A stretch of 64,000 nucleotides of DNA from Coprobacter sp. (GTDB lineage: Bacteria > Bacteroidota > Bacteroidia > Bacteroidales > UBA11471). The translations under genes were made by a program, and so were the position numbers. Below the pieces are notes generated by a model. The model saw only the letters and a program-made list of their open reading frames with translations, searched no databases and was not told the origin of the DNA. The stretch covers positions 1 through 64,000 of the forward strand of contig JAFTRN010000039.1 in the NCBI GenBank assembly GCA_017462265.1, written 5' to 3'. Of this stretch, positions 55,441 through 63,542 are shown one piece after another. Position 1 is the first letter of the stretch. Each line of letters begins with the position of its first letter.

Positions 55441-56748
55441 CTATGATTGGCGGGTAATCGACGCGCCTATGGCGTTCAGTCGTTGGTCTATGCGTTGATA
55501 GCCACGGTCGATTTGGTCGATATTGTGTATGACGCTTACCCCCTCGGCCGACATGGCGGCGATGAGCATGGCCACACCGGCGCGTATATCGGGCGATACC
55601 ATGGTGGCTGCTCGCAGGGGATTGGCCTTGGCCTGACCTATAACGGCGGCTCGGTGGGGGTCGCAGAGTATGATTTGCGCACCCATATCGATGAGTTTAT
55701 CGACAAAGAACAGTCGGCTCTCGAACATCTTCTGATGTATAAGCACACTGCCTCGGGCCTGTGTGGCCACGACCAGAAAGACGCTCAGGAGATCGGGTGT
55801 CAGTCCCGGCCAAGGCGCGTCGGCAAAGGTCATGATAGAGCCGTCGATGAAGGTATCGATTTCGTAACTTTCTTGTGCGGGGATATGTATATCGTCGCCC
55901 TCTTGATTGACAATGATACCCAATCGGCGGAAACTATCGGGTATGATGCCGAGGTCGTTGTACGATACGTTTTTGAGGCGTATGTCCGAGCCTGTCATGG
56001 CCGCCATGCCTATGAAGCTACCCACCTCTATCATATCGGGCAGAATGGTGTGGGTGCAACCGCCCAAGTAATCGACACCCTCGATGGTGAGCAGGTTGGA
56101 ACCTATACCCGAGATGTGCGCGCCCATGGCATTGAGCATCTTGGAGAGTTGTTGCAGATAGGGTTCACAAGCGGCGTTGTATATGGTGGTCTTGCCTTTG
56201 GCCATCACGGCGGCCATAAGTATGTTGGCCGTACCGGTGACGGAGGCCTCATCGAGCAGCATATAGGTTCCTTTCAGCTCCCGCGCCGAGATTTCATACA
56301 CCCGTTTGTCGGGCGCGTATGAGAACTCCGCTCCCAACTTCTGAATACCGAGGAAGTGGGTATCGAGGCGACGGCGGCCTATCTTGTCACCTCCCGGCTT
56401 GGGAATGACAGCTTTTCCGAAACGGGCCACCAGCGGGCCTACTATCATCACCGAGCCACGCAACGAGGCGCTCTGCCGCATAAACTCGGGCGTAGCCAGA
56501 TAGTCGAGGTTCACGTGCTCGGCTTTGAAACGATAAGCCCCCTCGCCCAGCCGCGACACCTCCACGCCGAGGTCGCGCAAGAGTTGTATCAGATTGTTCA
56601 CATCGAGAATATCGGGCAGATTGTATATATCCACCGTCTCGGGGGTAAGCAACGTAGCGCACAATATCTGTAACGCTTCATTTTTAGCTCCTTGCGGTGT
56701 CAGCTCTCCATGCATACGACGACCGCCTTCGATTACGAATGATGCCAT
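55441..56748 (-). CDS. murA: UDP-GlcNAc enolpyruvyl transferase MurA with Asp in place of Cys115
   Basis: First committed step of peptidoglycan synthesis. The ATG at 56748 gives 435 residues starting ASFVIEGG; Lys22-Asn23 are in QGAKNEA. The loop that reads PGGCTIG in E. coli reads PGGDKIG here, so the catalytic/fosfomycin-target Cys (E. coli 115) is Asp121. The same change is known to make MurA insensitive to fosfomycin in mycobacteria and others. The codon is at 56386-56388. The remaining fold motifs (GPLVARFG, GMAAMTGSD) are intact. The gene lies upstream of rimM. Confidence 0.96.
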   Translation of the reverse strand: MASFVIEGGRRMHGELTPQGAKNEALQILCATLLTPETVDIYNLPDILDVNNLIQLLRDLGVEVSRLGEGAYRFKAEHVNLDYLATPEFMRQSASLRGSVMIVGPLVARFGKAVIPKPGGDKIGRRRLDTHFLGIQKLGAEFSYAPDKRVYEISARELKGTYMLLDEASVTGTANILMAAVMAKGKTTIYNAACEPYLQQLSKMLNAMGAHISGIGSNLLTIEGVDYLGGCTHTILPDMIEVGSFIGMAAMTGSDIRLKNVSYNDLGIIPDSFRRLGIIVNQEGDDIHIPAQESYEIDTFIDGSIMTFADAPWPGLTPDLLSVFLVVATQARGSVLIHQKMFESRLFFVDKLIDMGAQIILCDPHRAAVIGQAKANPLRAATMVSPDIRAGVAMLIAAMSAEGVSVIHNIDQIDRGYQRIDQRLNAIGASITRQS

Positions 56749-56784
56749 GTGATAGAATTTTGTGGGAAGATACAAAAAAAGCGG

Positions 56785-57402
56785 TTATCTACCCGCTTTT
56801 TTTCCATTATTTTTTGTTTTCCGTTGCATATTATTCTCTTTTGGCAGTTCGCGCAGGCGTAATTGCTCTTTTTCGATAGGTACTCTGTTGCCCGTATATT
56901 CTATTATATCCTTATAAATCTTCTCGTCCTCGACTGCCTCTTTGTTCCAAGCCGCCATCGATTTTTTCATGTGATTGGCCAGATACACGATCAGTTGCGA
57001 GCGTTCCTCGCCCTCGGGCATCTCCTCCCATTTGTGCAGCATCTCCTCGAGCAGTTTACCATAGTGGCGGTAACGTATGCCGGTGGTCGTATAGGGCACT
57101 TTGTCGGGCTTATCGTTCAACTTCTCCCGACGTATCACCTCGCAGGGGTAGTCGATATCGAGTTTGAAATCGGACATAATGGCCAGATGGTCCCACAATT
57201 TGTGTTTGAAATCGTCGATATCGCGCAAGTGGGGAAAGAGGTTGCCCATAATATTCACAATGGCATGGGCACAACGGGTACGCTCGGCACGGTCTTCGAT
57301 TCCCGCGCAATATTCTATCATGCGATGCACGTTGCGGCCATACTCGGGCAATACGAGTTTCTTTTTACGGGTATTATATGTAAGCAAATCTTCTTGTTCC
57401 AT
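56785..57402 (-). CDS. DUF4290 protein
   Basis: 205 residues starting MEQEDLLTYNTRKKK; the start is chosen because the longer frame lacks family similarity. DUF4290 is confined to Bacteroidetes. It is helical with conserved YGRNVHRMIEYC and FKHKLWDHLAIMSDFKLDIDYP. The function is unknown. It lies between tsaB and murA in a tight minus-strand run, so a link to translation or wall growth is possible. Confidence 0.88.
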   Translation of the reverse strand: MEQEDLLTYNTRKKKLVLPEYGRNVHRMIEYCAGIEDRAERTRCAHAIVNIMGNLFPHLRDIDDFKHKLWDHLAIMSDFKLDIDYPCEVIRREKLNDKPDKVPYTTTGIRYRHYGKLLEEMLHKWEEMPEGEERSQLIVYLANHMKKSMAAWNKEAVEDEKIYKDIIEYTGNRVPIEKEQLRLRELPKENNMQRKTKNNGKKAGR

Positions 57403-57415
57403 ATCGGGTTGAGGG

Positions 57416-58117
57416 TTAGTCTTGGGATAATACTTTGTTTTTAGGCTTTGTAGCCACAAATTCTTTGAGATAGAAAGGCTCGAAATAGGCCACGTTCTCG
57501 AATCGGCCGGCGCGGAAAGCTTGTTCCGAGAGAGCCAGCATATCGGTGGCCAGCAAGTGCACATCGTCGATGAAACGGGCGTTGGGGTGAGTTATCACCG
57601 GGCTACACTTCGCCGCACCGTTGCCGAAGAACAGCACTCGCTGCTCATCGAGTATCGAGGCATAGGAATTTTCGTCGATAATATCGGCCGAGACCGGTTT
57701 CACGGGTTGCAACGCACGGTCGTATATGGCGGCATACACCTCCATGCGCCGGGCATCGATCATGGGGCACAGCAAGGCGTTCTCATCTACGTCGGGGCGA
57801 AACAGCACGGCACACGCCAATATGGCCAACGTATCGACCGCTATAAGGGGCACGTCGAGACCGAAGCACACGCCCTTGGCCTCGGACACACCTATACGCA
57901 GGCCGGTGTACGAACCGGGACCGCGGCTCACCGCCACGGCATCGAGCGCGAGATGGCTGTCGCGAGCATAGGCCAACGCCTCTTGCACATACCCTGCCAA
58001 CGACACGGCGTGCGACATGGGTTTATAATTTTCTCGGTGGAACGCGACCTGTCCGTCGCACGTCAATGCCACGGAACATACATCGGTCGAGGTCTCTATA
58101 TTGAGTATTACCGGCAT
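57416..58117 (-). CDS. tsaB: tRNA t6A biosynthesis protein TsaB
   Basis: Partner of TsaD in threonylcarbamoyladenosine synthesis. The ASKHA fold shows ILNIETSTDVCSVAL and VAVSRGPGSYTGLRIG near the N-terminus. TsaB itself lacks the catalytic metal site, as expected. 233 residues. It lies 13 bp upstream of the DUF4290 gene, first in the run tsaB-DUF4290-murA-rimM. Confidence 0.94.
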   Translation of the reverse strand: MPVILNIETSTDVCSVALTCDGQVAFHRENYKPMSHAVSLAGYVQEALAYARDSHLALDAVAVSRGPGSYTGLRIGVSEAKGVCFGLDVPLIAVDTLAILACAVLFRPDVDENALLCPMIDARRMEVYAAIYDRALQPVKPVSADIIDENSYASILDEQRVLFFGNGAAKCSPVITHPNARFIDDVHLLATDMLALSEQAFRAGRFENVAYFEPFYLKEFVATKPKNKVLSQD

Positions 58118-58259
58118 ATTTCTGATGCTGTTAGTATTCTTCTAAATCTGTTTCGAATGTAGTTTCGAAGCCGTTATACCATTACTATTATCGGTTATCA
58201 ACGATAGAACTGAAACAAGCCACCATGCGCAGATGTTCGGTAGCAGTCGCAAGCGCCCT

Positions 58260-58287
58260 GCATACACGCCTGGAAAGCGTGCCTCTT
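58260..58287. repeat. tRNA-Ser anticodon-arm copy with inverted 7-nt loop
   Basis: GCATACACGC and GCGTGCCTCTT match tRNA-Ser bases 54733-54742 and 54750-54760 exactly, but the 7 bases between read CTGGAAA instead of TTTCCAG, its reverse complement. It is not a tRNA gene. The rest of 58118-58493 holds no gene; part of a dispersed repeat (AGAAGCGACTCTGAAATTTC) lies near 58392. Confidence 0.7.
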
Positions 58288-58493
58288 TCTCAGTCTTATT
58301 TCAGTGCCACAAAAATAACCTTTTTTTTCGACATACACGCATAATACACTATGTTTATAATTTCCCAAAGCGAGTTTCTCGAACTGAATTCAGAAGCGAC
58401 TCTGAAATTTCTTGAAAAATTTATTTCACACTAAGGTGTTCTCGTTTCATTCTTTTTTGTAATATTGCACTCCGTAAACCAACGCCTAAACCT

Positions 58494-59690
58494 ATGATTA
58501 CGCTCGACAAAATCTATCACGCTTCGCTGGTACTGAAAGAGGTCATTCGTCGCACCGATTTGATATATGCTCCTCAAATAAATCCCGGCTGTGAAATATA
58601 TCTGAAACCCGAGAATCTGCAACTTACCGGGTCGTTCAAGGTGCGAGGTGCTTACTACAAAATTTCGCAACTTTCCGACGAAGAGAAATCGCGTGGTGTG
58701 ATAGCCTGCTCGGCCGGAAATCATGCTCAAGGGGTAGCCCTCGGCGCTACGAAAAACGGCATAAAATCTCTGATATGTCTCCCCGCCGGCGCACCTATCT
58801 CGAAGGTAGAGGCCACCAAGAAATATGGAGCCGAGGTATGTCTGGTCGATGGCGTGTATGACGATGCCTACCAGAAGGCCCTGCAACTGAAAGAGGAGCG
58901 GGGATACACGTTTGTACACCCATTCGACGACGACGATGTGATAGCCGGGCAAGGCAGTATAGGACTCGAACTGCTCGACCAACTTCCCGACGTAGAGGCC
59001 ATCATTGTGCCGGTTGGTGGCGGAGGACTGATTTCGGGCGTGGCTTTTGCCGTGAAGGCGTTGAATCCCAACATCAAGGTATATGGTGTGCAGGCCGTAG
59101 GAGCGCCCAGTATGGTGCAGTCGATAGCCCACAAGCACATAGAGCGATTACCCGCCGTGAAAACGATTGCCGATGGTATAGCCGTGAAAGAGCCGGGCAA
59201 GAATACATTCGACATTTGCAGTAAGTATGTCGATGACATCGTCACCGTGAGCGACGACGAAATATCTACCGCCATACTATCGCTCATAGAGCAACAGAAA
59301 CTCGTAGCCGAGGGTGCCGGCGCGGTAGCCGTGGCGGCCGCCATGTTCAACAAGCTGCCTATCAAGGGCAAGAAAGTAATATGCCTCGTATCGGGTGGAA
59401 ACATAGATGTAACCATTCTGTCGCGCGTCATAAATCGCGGTTTGCAGAAATCGGGCCGCTCATATGTGCTCACCGTGGAACTGCTCGACCGCCCCGGACA
59501 ACTCGTAGGCGTGACAAGCATTATAGCCCGTATGGGGGCCAACGTGATATCGGTACACCACGAACGTGCAGGTAAGACCACCGACATCAACGCCTGCTAC
59601 CTACAAGTGGTGCTCGAAACCCGTAACCAAGAGCATATCGACAACATACGCGAGGAACTCATCCGCTCGGGCTATCACGTGATTTCGTAA
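58494..59690 (+). CDS. ilvA: Threonine ammonia-lyase with ACT domain
   Basis: PLP enzyme converting threonine to 2-oxobutyrate. The PLP Lys is in TGSFKVRGAYY (Lys49), with SAGNHAQG and PVGGGGLISG. An ACT domain forms the last 75 residues (TVELLDRPGQLVGVTSIIA). At 398 residues it is the short form with one ACT, closer to TdcB-type enzymes than to the 514-residue biosynthetic IlvA. TAATATTG at 58461-58468 is a near match to the -7 box. Confidence 0.92.
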   Translation: MITLDKIYHASLVLKEVIRRTDLIYAPQINPGCEIYLKPENLQLTGSFKVRGAYYKISQLSDEEKSRGVIACSAGNHAQGVALGATKNGIKSLICLPAGAPISKVEATKKYGAEVCLVDGVYDDAYQKALQLKEERGYTFVHPFDDDDVIAGQGSIGLELLDQLPDVEAIIVPVGGGGLISGVAFAVKALNPNIKVYGVQAVGAPSMVQSIAHKHIERLPAVKTIADGIAVKEPGKNTFDICSKYVDDIVTVSDDEISTAILSLIEQQKLVAEGAGAVAVAAAMFNKLPIKGKKVICLVSGGNIDVTILSRVINRGLQKSGRSYVLTVELLDRPGQLVGVTSIIARMGANVISVHHERAGKTTDINACYLQVVLETRNQEHIDNIREELIRSGYHVIS

Positions 59691-59785
59691 GAATTATTGA
59701 CCTTGCGGATCAATGGGTTATTTCTCAAGCTCGGAAAAATTCACACAACTTTCCGCAAGTACTTTTTTTTTCATGATAGTTGCAC

Positions 59786-59793
59786 TATCTTTG
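59786..59793 (+). promoter_or_regulatory. -7 box (TATCTTTG) for the yicC-gmk operon
   Basis: A perfect box 25 bp before the yicC start. Confidence 0.6.
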
Positions 59794-59817
59794 CCATAAT
59801 AAAACTATGAAACTATC

Positions 59818-60693
59818 ATGATATACTCTATGACAGGATTCGGCAAGGCCGTTGCCGAACTCCCCGGTAAAAAAATCACCGTCGAGATAAAGTCGCTCAA
59901 CAGCAAGCAACTCGACCTCTCTATGCGTGTACCTCAGATATATAAGGAGCTCGAAATGGAAGTGCGCAGTGCGATTGCACAACGATTGGAACGAGGCAAA
60001 GTGGACTTCTCGATACAAATCGAAAACAAAGCGACCACCGACCACAATACCGAGTTCAACACCGAAGTCATCAAAAACTATTATACCCAACTGCGCGAAT
60101 TGTCCGACAGCTTGCAAATACCGCAACCCGCTGATTGGTTTCAAACCCTGCTCCGCCTGCCCGACGCCTTGAAAAACGATGCCGTAGAGGTAAGCGACGA
60201 CGAGACCGGACTCATAATGACGGCCGTGCGCGAAGCCATCGAGCACCTGATGGACTTCCGCGCCCAGGAGGGTATCATGTTGCAAAAGCTCTTTACCGAG
60301 AAGATAAGCAACATTGCCGCACTGCTCGGCGAGGTAGCCCCCTACGAGCAAGAGCGCACCGAGAAAATAAAACTGCGCATAGAGGAGGCGCTGTCGAAAA
60401 TCAAAGATTTCGACTACGACAAGAATCGTATGGAGCAGGAAATGATTTTCTACATCGAGAAGTTGGACATCAACGAAGAGAAAAATCGCCTCGACAATCA
60501 CCTGAAATATTTCATGGAGACCATGGAAGGCCGATATGGCCAAGGTAAAAAATTGGGATTTATCACGCAAGAAATAGGCCGTGAGATTAACACCATGGGG
60601 TCGAAAGCCAATCATGCCGAACTGCAGAAAATCGTCGTTCGCATGAAAGATGAGTTAGAGCAGATAAAAGAGCAGATACTCAACGCCATGTAA
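59818..60693 (+). CDS. YicC-family endoribonuclease
   Basis: Member of the YicC/YloC family, recently shown in E. coli to act as an RNase. The start gives the conserved MIYSMTGFGKA; KSLNSKQLDLSMRVP and the C-terminal GFITQEIGREINTMGSKA are hallmarks. 291 residues is normal. It lies 46 bp before gmk, the usual order. Confidence 0.93.
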   Translation: MIYSMTGFGKAVAELPGKKITVEIKSLNSKQLDLSMRVPQIYKELEMEVRSAIAQRLERGKVDFSIQIENKATTDHNTEFNTEVIKNYYTQLRELSDSLQIPQPADWFQTLLRLPDALKNDAVEVSDDETGLIMTAVREAIEHLMDFRAQEGIMLQKLFTEKISNIAALLGEVAPYEQERTEKIKLRIEEALSKIKDFDYDKNRMEQEMIFYIEKLDINEEKNRLDNHLKYFMETMEGRYGQGKKLGFITQEIGREINTMGSKANHAELQKIVVRMKDELEQIKEQILNAM

Positions 60694-60739
60694 GAAGCAG
60701 CCGGCAAGGCATCGTGATAACACCCTAAAAAACATTTCT

Positions 60740-61309
60740 ATGCAACCGGGAAAACTGATTATATTTTCCGCCCCATCGGGCTCAGGAAAATCGACTATCA
60801 TCAACTACCTGCTGTCTAAGGACCTGAATTTGGCCTTCTCTATATCGGCCACATCACGCGCACCACGAGGTACGGAGCAGAATGGTGTAGAATACTACTT
60901 CCTCAGCCCCGATGAGTTCCGCACCCGCATTGCTGCCGGCGATTTTCTCGAATACGAGGAGGTATATACCGACAAATTCTACGGCACACTGAAGAGTGAG
61001 GTGGAACGACTTACCGCCGAGGGCAAAAACGTGGTATTCGACGTAGATGTCGTAGGGGGCGTAAATATCAAGAAATTCTACGGCGAACGCGCCCTATCGA
61101 TATTTATACAACCGCCCGGTATCGACGAGTTGCGTCGCAGGCTCGAAGGTCGTGCCACCGATACACCCGAGGTCATCGAAAGCCGACTGGCCAAAGCCGA
61201 ATATGAGCTGAGTTTCGCTCCGAAATTCGACACCGTGGTCATCAACGACGACTTGATGGTAGCCCAAGAGGAGACTTTGAACATAATCAAAGACTTTATC
61301 GGGAAGTAA
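60740..61309 (+). CDS. gmk: Guanylate kinase
   Basis: Converts GMP to GDP. The P-loop SAPSGSGKST is at residues 10-19, and GMP-binding SATSRAPRGTEQNGVEYYFLS follows, with EYEEVYTDKFYGT. 189 residues is standard. It lies 31 bp before nadD. Confidence 0.96.
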   Translation: MQPGKLIIFSAPSGSGKSTIINYLLSKDLNLAFSISATSRAPRGTEQNGVEYYFLSPDEFRTRIAAGDFLEYEEVYTDKFYGTLKSEVERLTAEGKNVVFDVDVVGGVNIKKFYGERALSIFIQPPGIDELRRRLEGRATDTPEVIESRLAKAEYELSFAPKFDTVVINDDLMVAQEETLNIIKDFIGK

Positions 61310-61340
61310 GAAAATGTTTTGATAAAGCGATTTCGGTCAG

Positions 61341-61916
61341 ATGAAAAAAATAGGATTCTTCTCGGGTTCGTTCAACCCCATACACAAGGGGCACTTGGCC
61401 ATTGCCGAATATATGCTCGACAAGGCAGGGTTCGATGAGGTATGGCTCAGTGTGTCGCCACAGAATCCACTGAAGCACAGCGACAATCTGCTCGACGACG
61501 CTACGCGCATAGCCATGGTATCGCTGGCTATCGCAGCCAATCCTCGACTGCGATATTGCGACATAGAGATGACCTTGGCTCGCCCGTCGTACACGATTAC
61601 CACATTGGAGGCTCTTACCGCCAAGTATCCCGACTGTGAATTTCACCTACTCATCGGGGCCGATAATTGGCTGATATTCGACCATTGGAAATCGTATCGG
61701 GAAATCATAGAGCGCTACCCGATAGAGATATACCCGCGACCGGGATATACCATCGACACCCACAACCTGCCGGCATCGGTGCGCGCGACCGAGGCCCCGC
61801 AAATGGATATTTCGGCCACCGAGATACGTCGTCGTATAGCCGAGGGGGACCGGGCCGACGCCCTGCTCCCGCCCGAGGTTTATCGCTATATAGTACAACA
61901 TCGGCTCTATTTATAA
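61341..61916 (+). CDS. nadD: Nicotinate-nucleotide adenylyltransferase
   Basis: Late NAD synthesis enzyme. The nucleotidyltransferase site GSFNPIHKGH is at residues 9-18, and the second motif ISATEIR is near 157. 191 residues. Its stop codon overlaps the first bases of a repeat element. Confidence 0.95.
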   Translation: MKKIGFFSGSFNPIHKGHLAIAEYMLDKAGFDEVWLSVSPQNPLKHSDNLLDDATRIAMVSLAIAANPRLRYCDIEMTLARPSYTITTLEALTAKYPDCEFHLLIGADNWLIFDHWKSYREIIERYPIEIYPRPGYTIDTHNLPASVRATEAPQMDISATEIRRRIAEGDRADALLPPEVYRYIVQHRLYL

Positions 61917-61983
61917 GAAGCCGTTTTGATTTTTCTTAGAAAAATAAACCATTGCTTCAAAAAACGAAGTTCAAACAACCACT
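61916..61983 (+). repeat. Short derivative of the dispersed element (68 bp)
   Basis: AGAAGCCGTTTTGATTTTTC to GAAGTTCAAACAACCACT. It exactly fills the gap from the nadD stop codon to 3 bp before the next start. Confidence 0.7.
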
Positions 61984-61986
61984 AAA

Positions 61987-62625
61987 ATGGACAATTATAT
62001 CTTTGGCAAAAACAGTGTAGAATTTGTAACCGTGGGCGTAGAATTCTGCGCTTTTATGGAACGCACAACCGAAATGACACAGGAGGAGTTCACATCGACG
62101 TGTGTAAAACTACTCCCGTTGCTTTACCTCAAAGGCACCTTATTGCCCGAGGGCGAGGAGGATAGCGAATATTTCGACACTCCCGAGCAATTTGTCACCG
62201 AAGAATATTACGAATTTTTACGTCGTAACATCGAACATATCTTGGGCGACAAAGACGCCTATCTGCAAGTGCAAAGCTCTGATATGCAATACAGCGACCT
62301 GCCCATCGCCGCCAGTGTGGCCGAGGACCTGGCCGACCTGTATCAAGTAATAAAAGACTGCGTATCGGCCTATCGCACCGAGAACGAGGAGTGTATGCGT
62401 GCCGCGCTCACCATCTGTCGCGAAGACTTCAAGACCTATTGGGGAGCAAAATTGCTCAGCGCTCTCGGTCCGTTACATCGCATATGCTTCGACACCGAAA
62501 GCGACGATATATACGAATGTGAATGTGGGCATCACCACCATCACACGCACGACGAAGAAAACTTCTACCAACACCGCCAATCGGACTGGTATGCCGATGA
62601 AGAGGACGCCGATCGTTGGTTATAA
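61987..62625 (+). CDS. DUF5063 protein with His/Cys-rich tail
   Basis: A 212-residue helical protein of a Bacteroidetes family. Conserved patterns include FCAFMERTTEMTQEEF and TLLPLLYLKGTLLP-like LPLLYLKGTLLPE. The tail (about 178-195) reads ECECGHHHHHTHDEENFYQH, a likely metal-binding stretch. The function is unknown. It is in the gmk-nadD run, followed 15 bp later by a 3'-5' exonuclease gene. Confidence 0.82.
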   Translation: MDNYIFGKNSVEFVTVGVEFCAFMERTTEMTQEEFTSTCVKLLPLLYLKGTLLPEGEEDSEYFDTPEQFVTEEYYEFLRRNIEHILGDKDAYLQVQSSDMQYSDLPIAASVAEDLADLYQVIKDCVSAYRTENEECMRAALTICREDFKTYWGAKLLSALGPLHRICFDTESDDIYECECGHHHHHTHDEENFYQHRQSDWYADEEDADRWL

Positions 62626-62640
62626 TCGTAACACATCTAC

Positions 62641-63279
62641 ATGATACACATAGACAAAGCCTGCATAGCCGATATGGAAATCGCCCGATTTCCCGGAAAA
62701 ATCGTAGTCATCGACACCGACGAGAAAGCCGATGCTGCCTACGAACGTTTATGTCGGGAAGCCGTTGTAGGACTCGATACCGAGACACGGCCGTCGTTCA
62801 AAAAAGGTGTCGTGCACCAAGTGGCCTTGGTCCAAATCTCGACATGGGACACCTGCTACCTGTTCAGGTTGTGCAAAATGAGCGCTCTACATACGATAAA
62901 ACGCATCTTGGAGTCGAAAAAAATTCTGAAGATAGGTCTGTCACTGAAAGACGACTTTCATGGACTGCATCGTCTCGACGAGATAGAGCCACATCATTAC
63001 ATAGAGTTGCAACAGTTTGTGGCTGCCTACGACATCGATGAAATGAGCCTGCAAAAGGTATATGCCATACTTTTCGGACGAAAAATTTCCAAATCGCAAC
63101 AGCTCTCCAACTGGGAAGCCGCAGAGCTCACCCCGGCACAACAGCAGTACGCGGCCACCGACGCATGGAGCTGCCTGCACATATATCGTGCCTTGCAAGG
63201 CGAGCATATTCCCAATATATATCCGCCGGTACTACCCATTATCGGGACGGTCGATCCTAAACCATTCATTCAAAAATAA
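62641..63279 (+). CDS. DEDDy 3'-5' exonuclease, RNase D-like
   Basis: Single-domain exonuclease. The four acids are visible: Asp46 and Glu48 in GLDTET, Asp in SLKDDFHG (about 102) and the YAATD motif (about 174). The 212-residue protein lacks the HRDC domain of RNase D. The substrate (RNA or DNA) is not determined. It follows the DUF5063 gene by 15 bp. Confidence 0.9.
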   Translation: MIHIDKACIADMEIARFPGKIVVIDTDEKADAAYERLCREAVVGLDTETRPSFKKGVVHQVALVQISTWDTCYLFRLCKMSALHTIKRILESKKILKIGLSLKDDFHGLHRLDEIEPHHYIELQQFVAAYDIDEMSLQKVYAILFGRKISKSQQLSNWEAAELTPAQQQYAATDAWSCLHIYRALQGEHIPNIYPPVLPIIGTVDPKPFIQK

Positions 63280-63284
63280 GCCGT

Positions 63285-63542
63285 ATGAAAAAGTCGTATA
63301 TCCTCATTCCTATCCTCCTATTTATCTACACGATAGTGATGGCCGTTTATGGCTGGGACAAGTTTCCCGGAGGTCGCACCGAGTTTATAACCATCGTCGG
63401 GGCCAACATCGGTATTATAATACTGCTGTTTTTCTTGTTACGCCGACGCAGTAAGTTCCGCAACGAAATGCGCGAGGCCAACAAACGATTTGCCGCCGAG
63501 AAAAACGCCAAGAAAAATGAGGCCGAAAAGAATGTAGAATAA
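63285..63542 (+). CDS. Small two-helix membrane protein
   Basis: 85 residues with two membrane helices (about 5-22 and 34-52), then a charged helical tail rich in Lys, Glu and Ala (RRRSKFRNEMREANKRFAAE). It is not recognised as a named family. It starts 5 bp after the exonuclease stop and its stop directly abuts the convergent DUF456 gene. Confidence 0.72.
   Translation: MKKSYILIPILLFIYTIVMAVYGWDKFPGGRTEFITIVGANIGIIILLFFLLRRRSKFRNEMREANKRFAAEKNAKKNEAEKNVE

Noticed and set aside
58260-58287. Second tRNA-Ser gene
   Set aside because: Only the anticodon arm is present; no acceptor, D or T arm can be formed.
54694-58287. Integrated mobile element between tRNA-Ser and its partial copy
   Set aside because: The interval contains only core genes (rimM, murA, DUF4290, tsaB) and no integrase; at most the fragment is a relic site.
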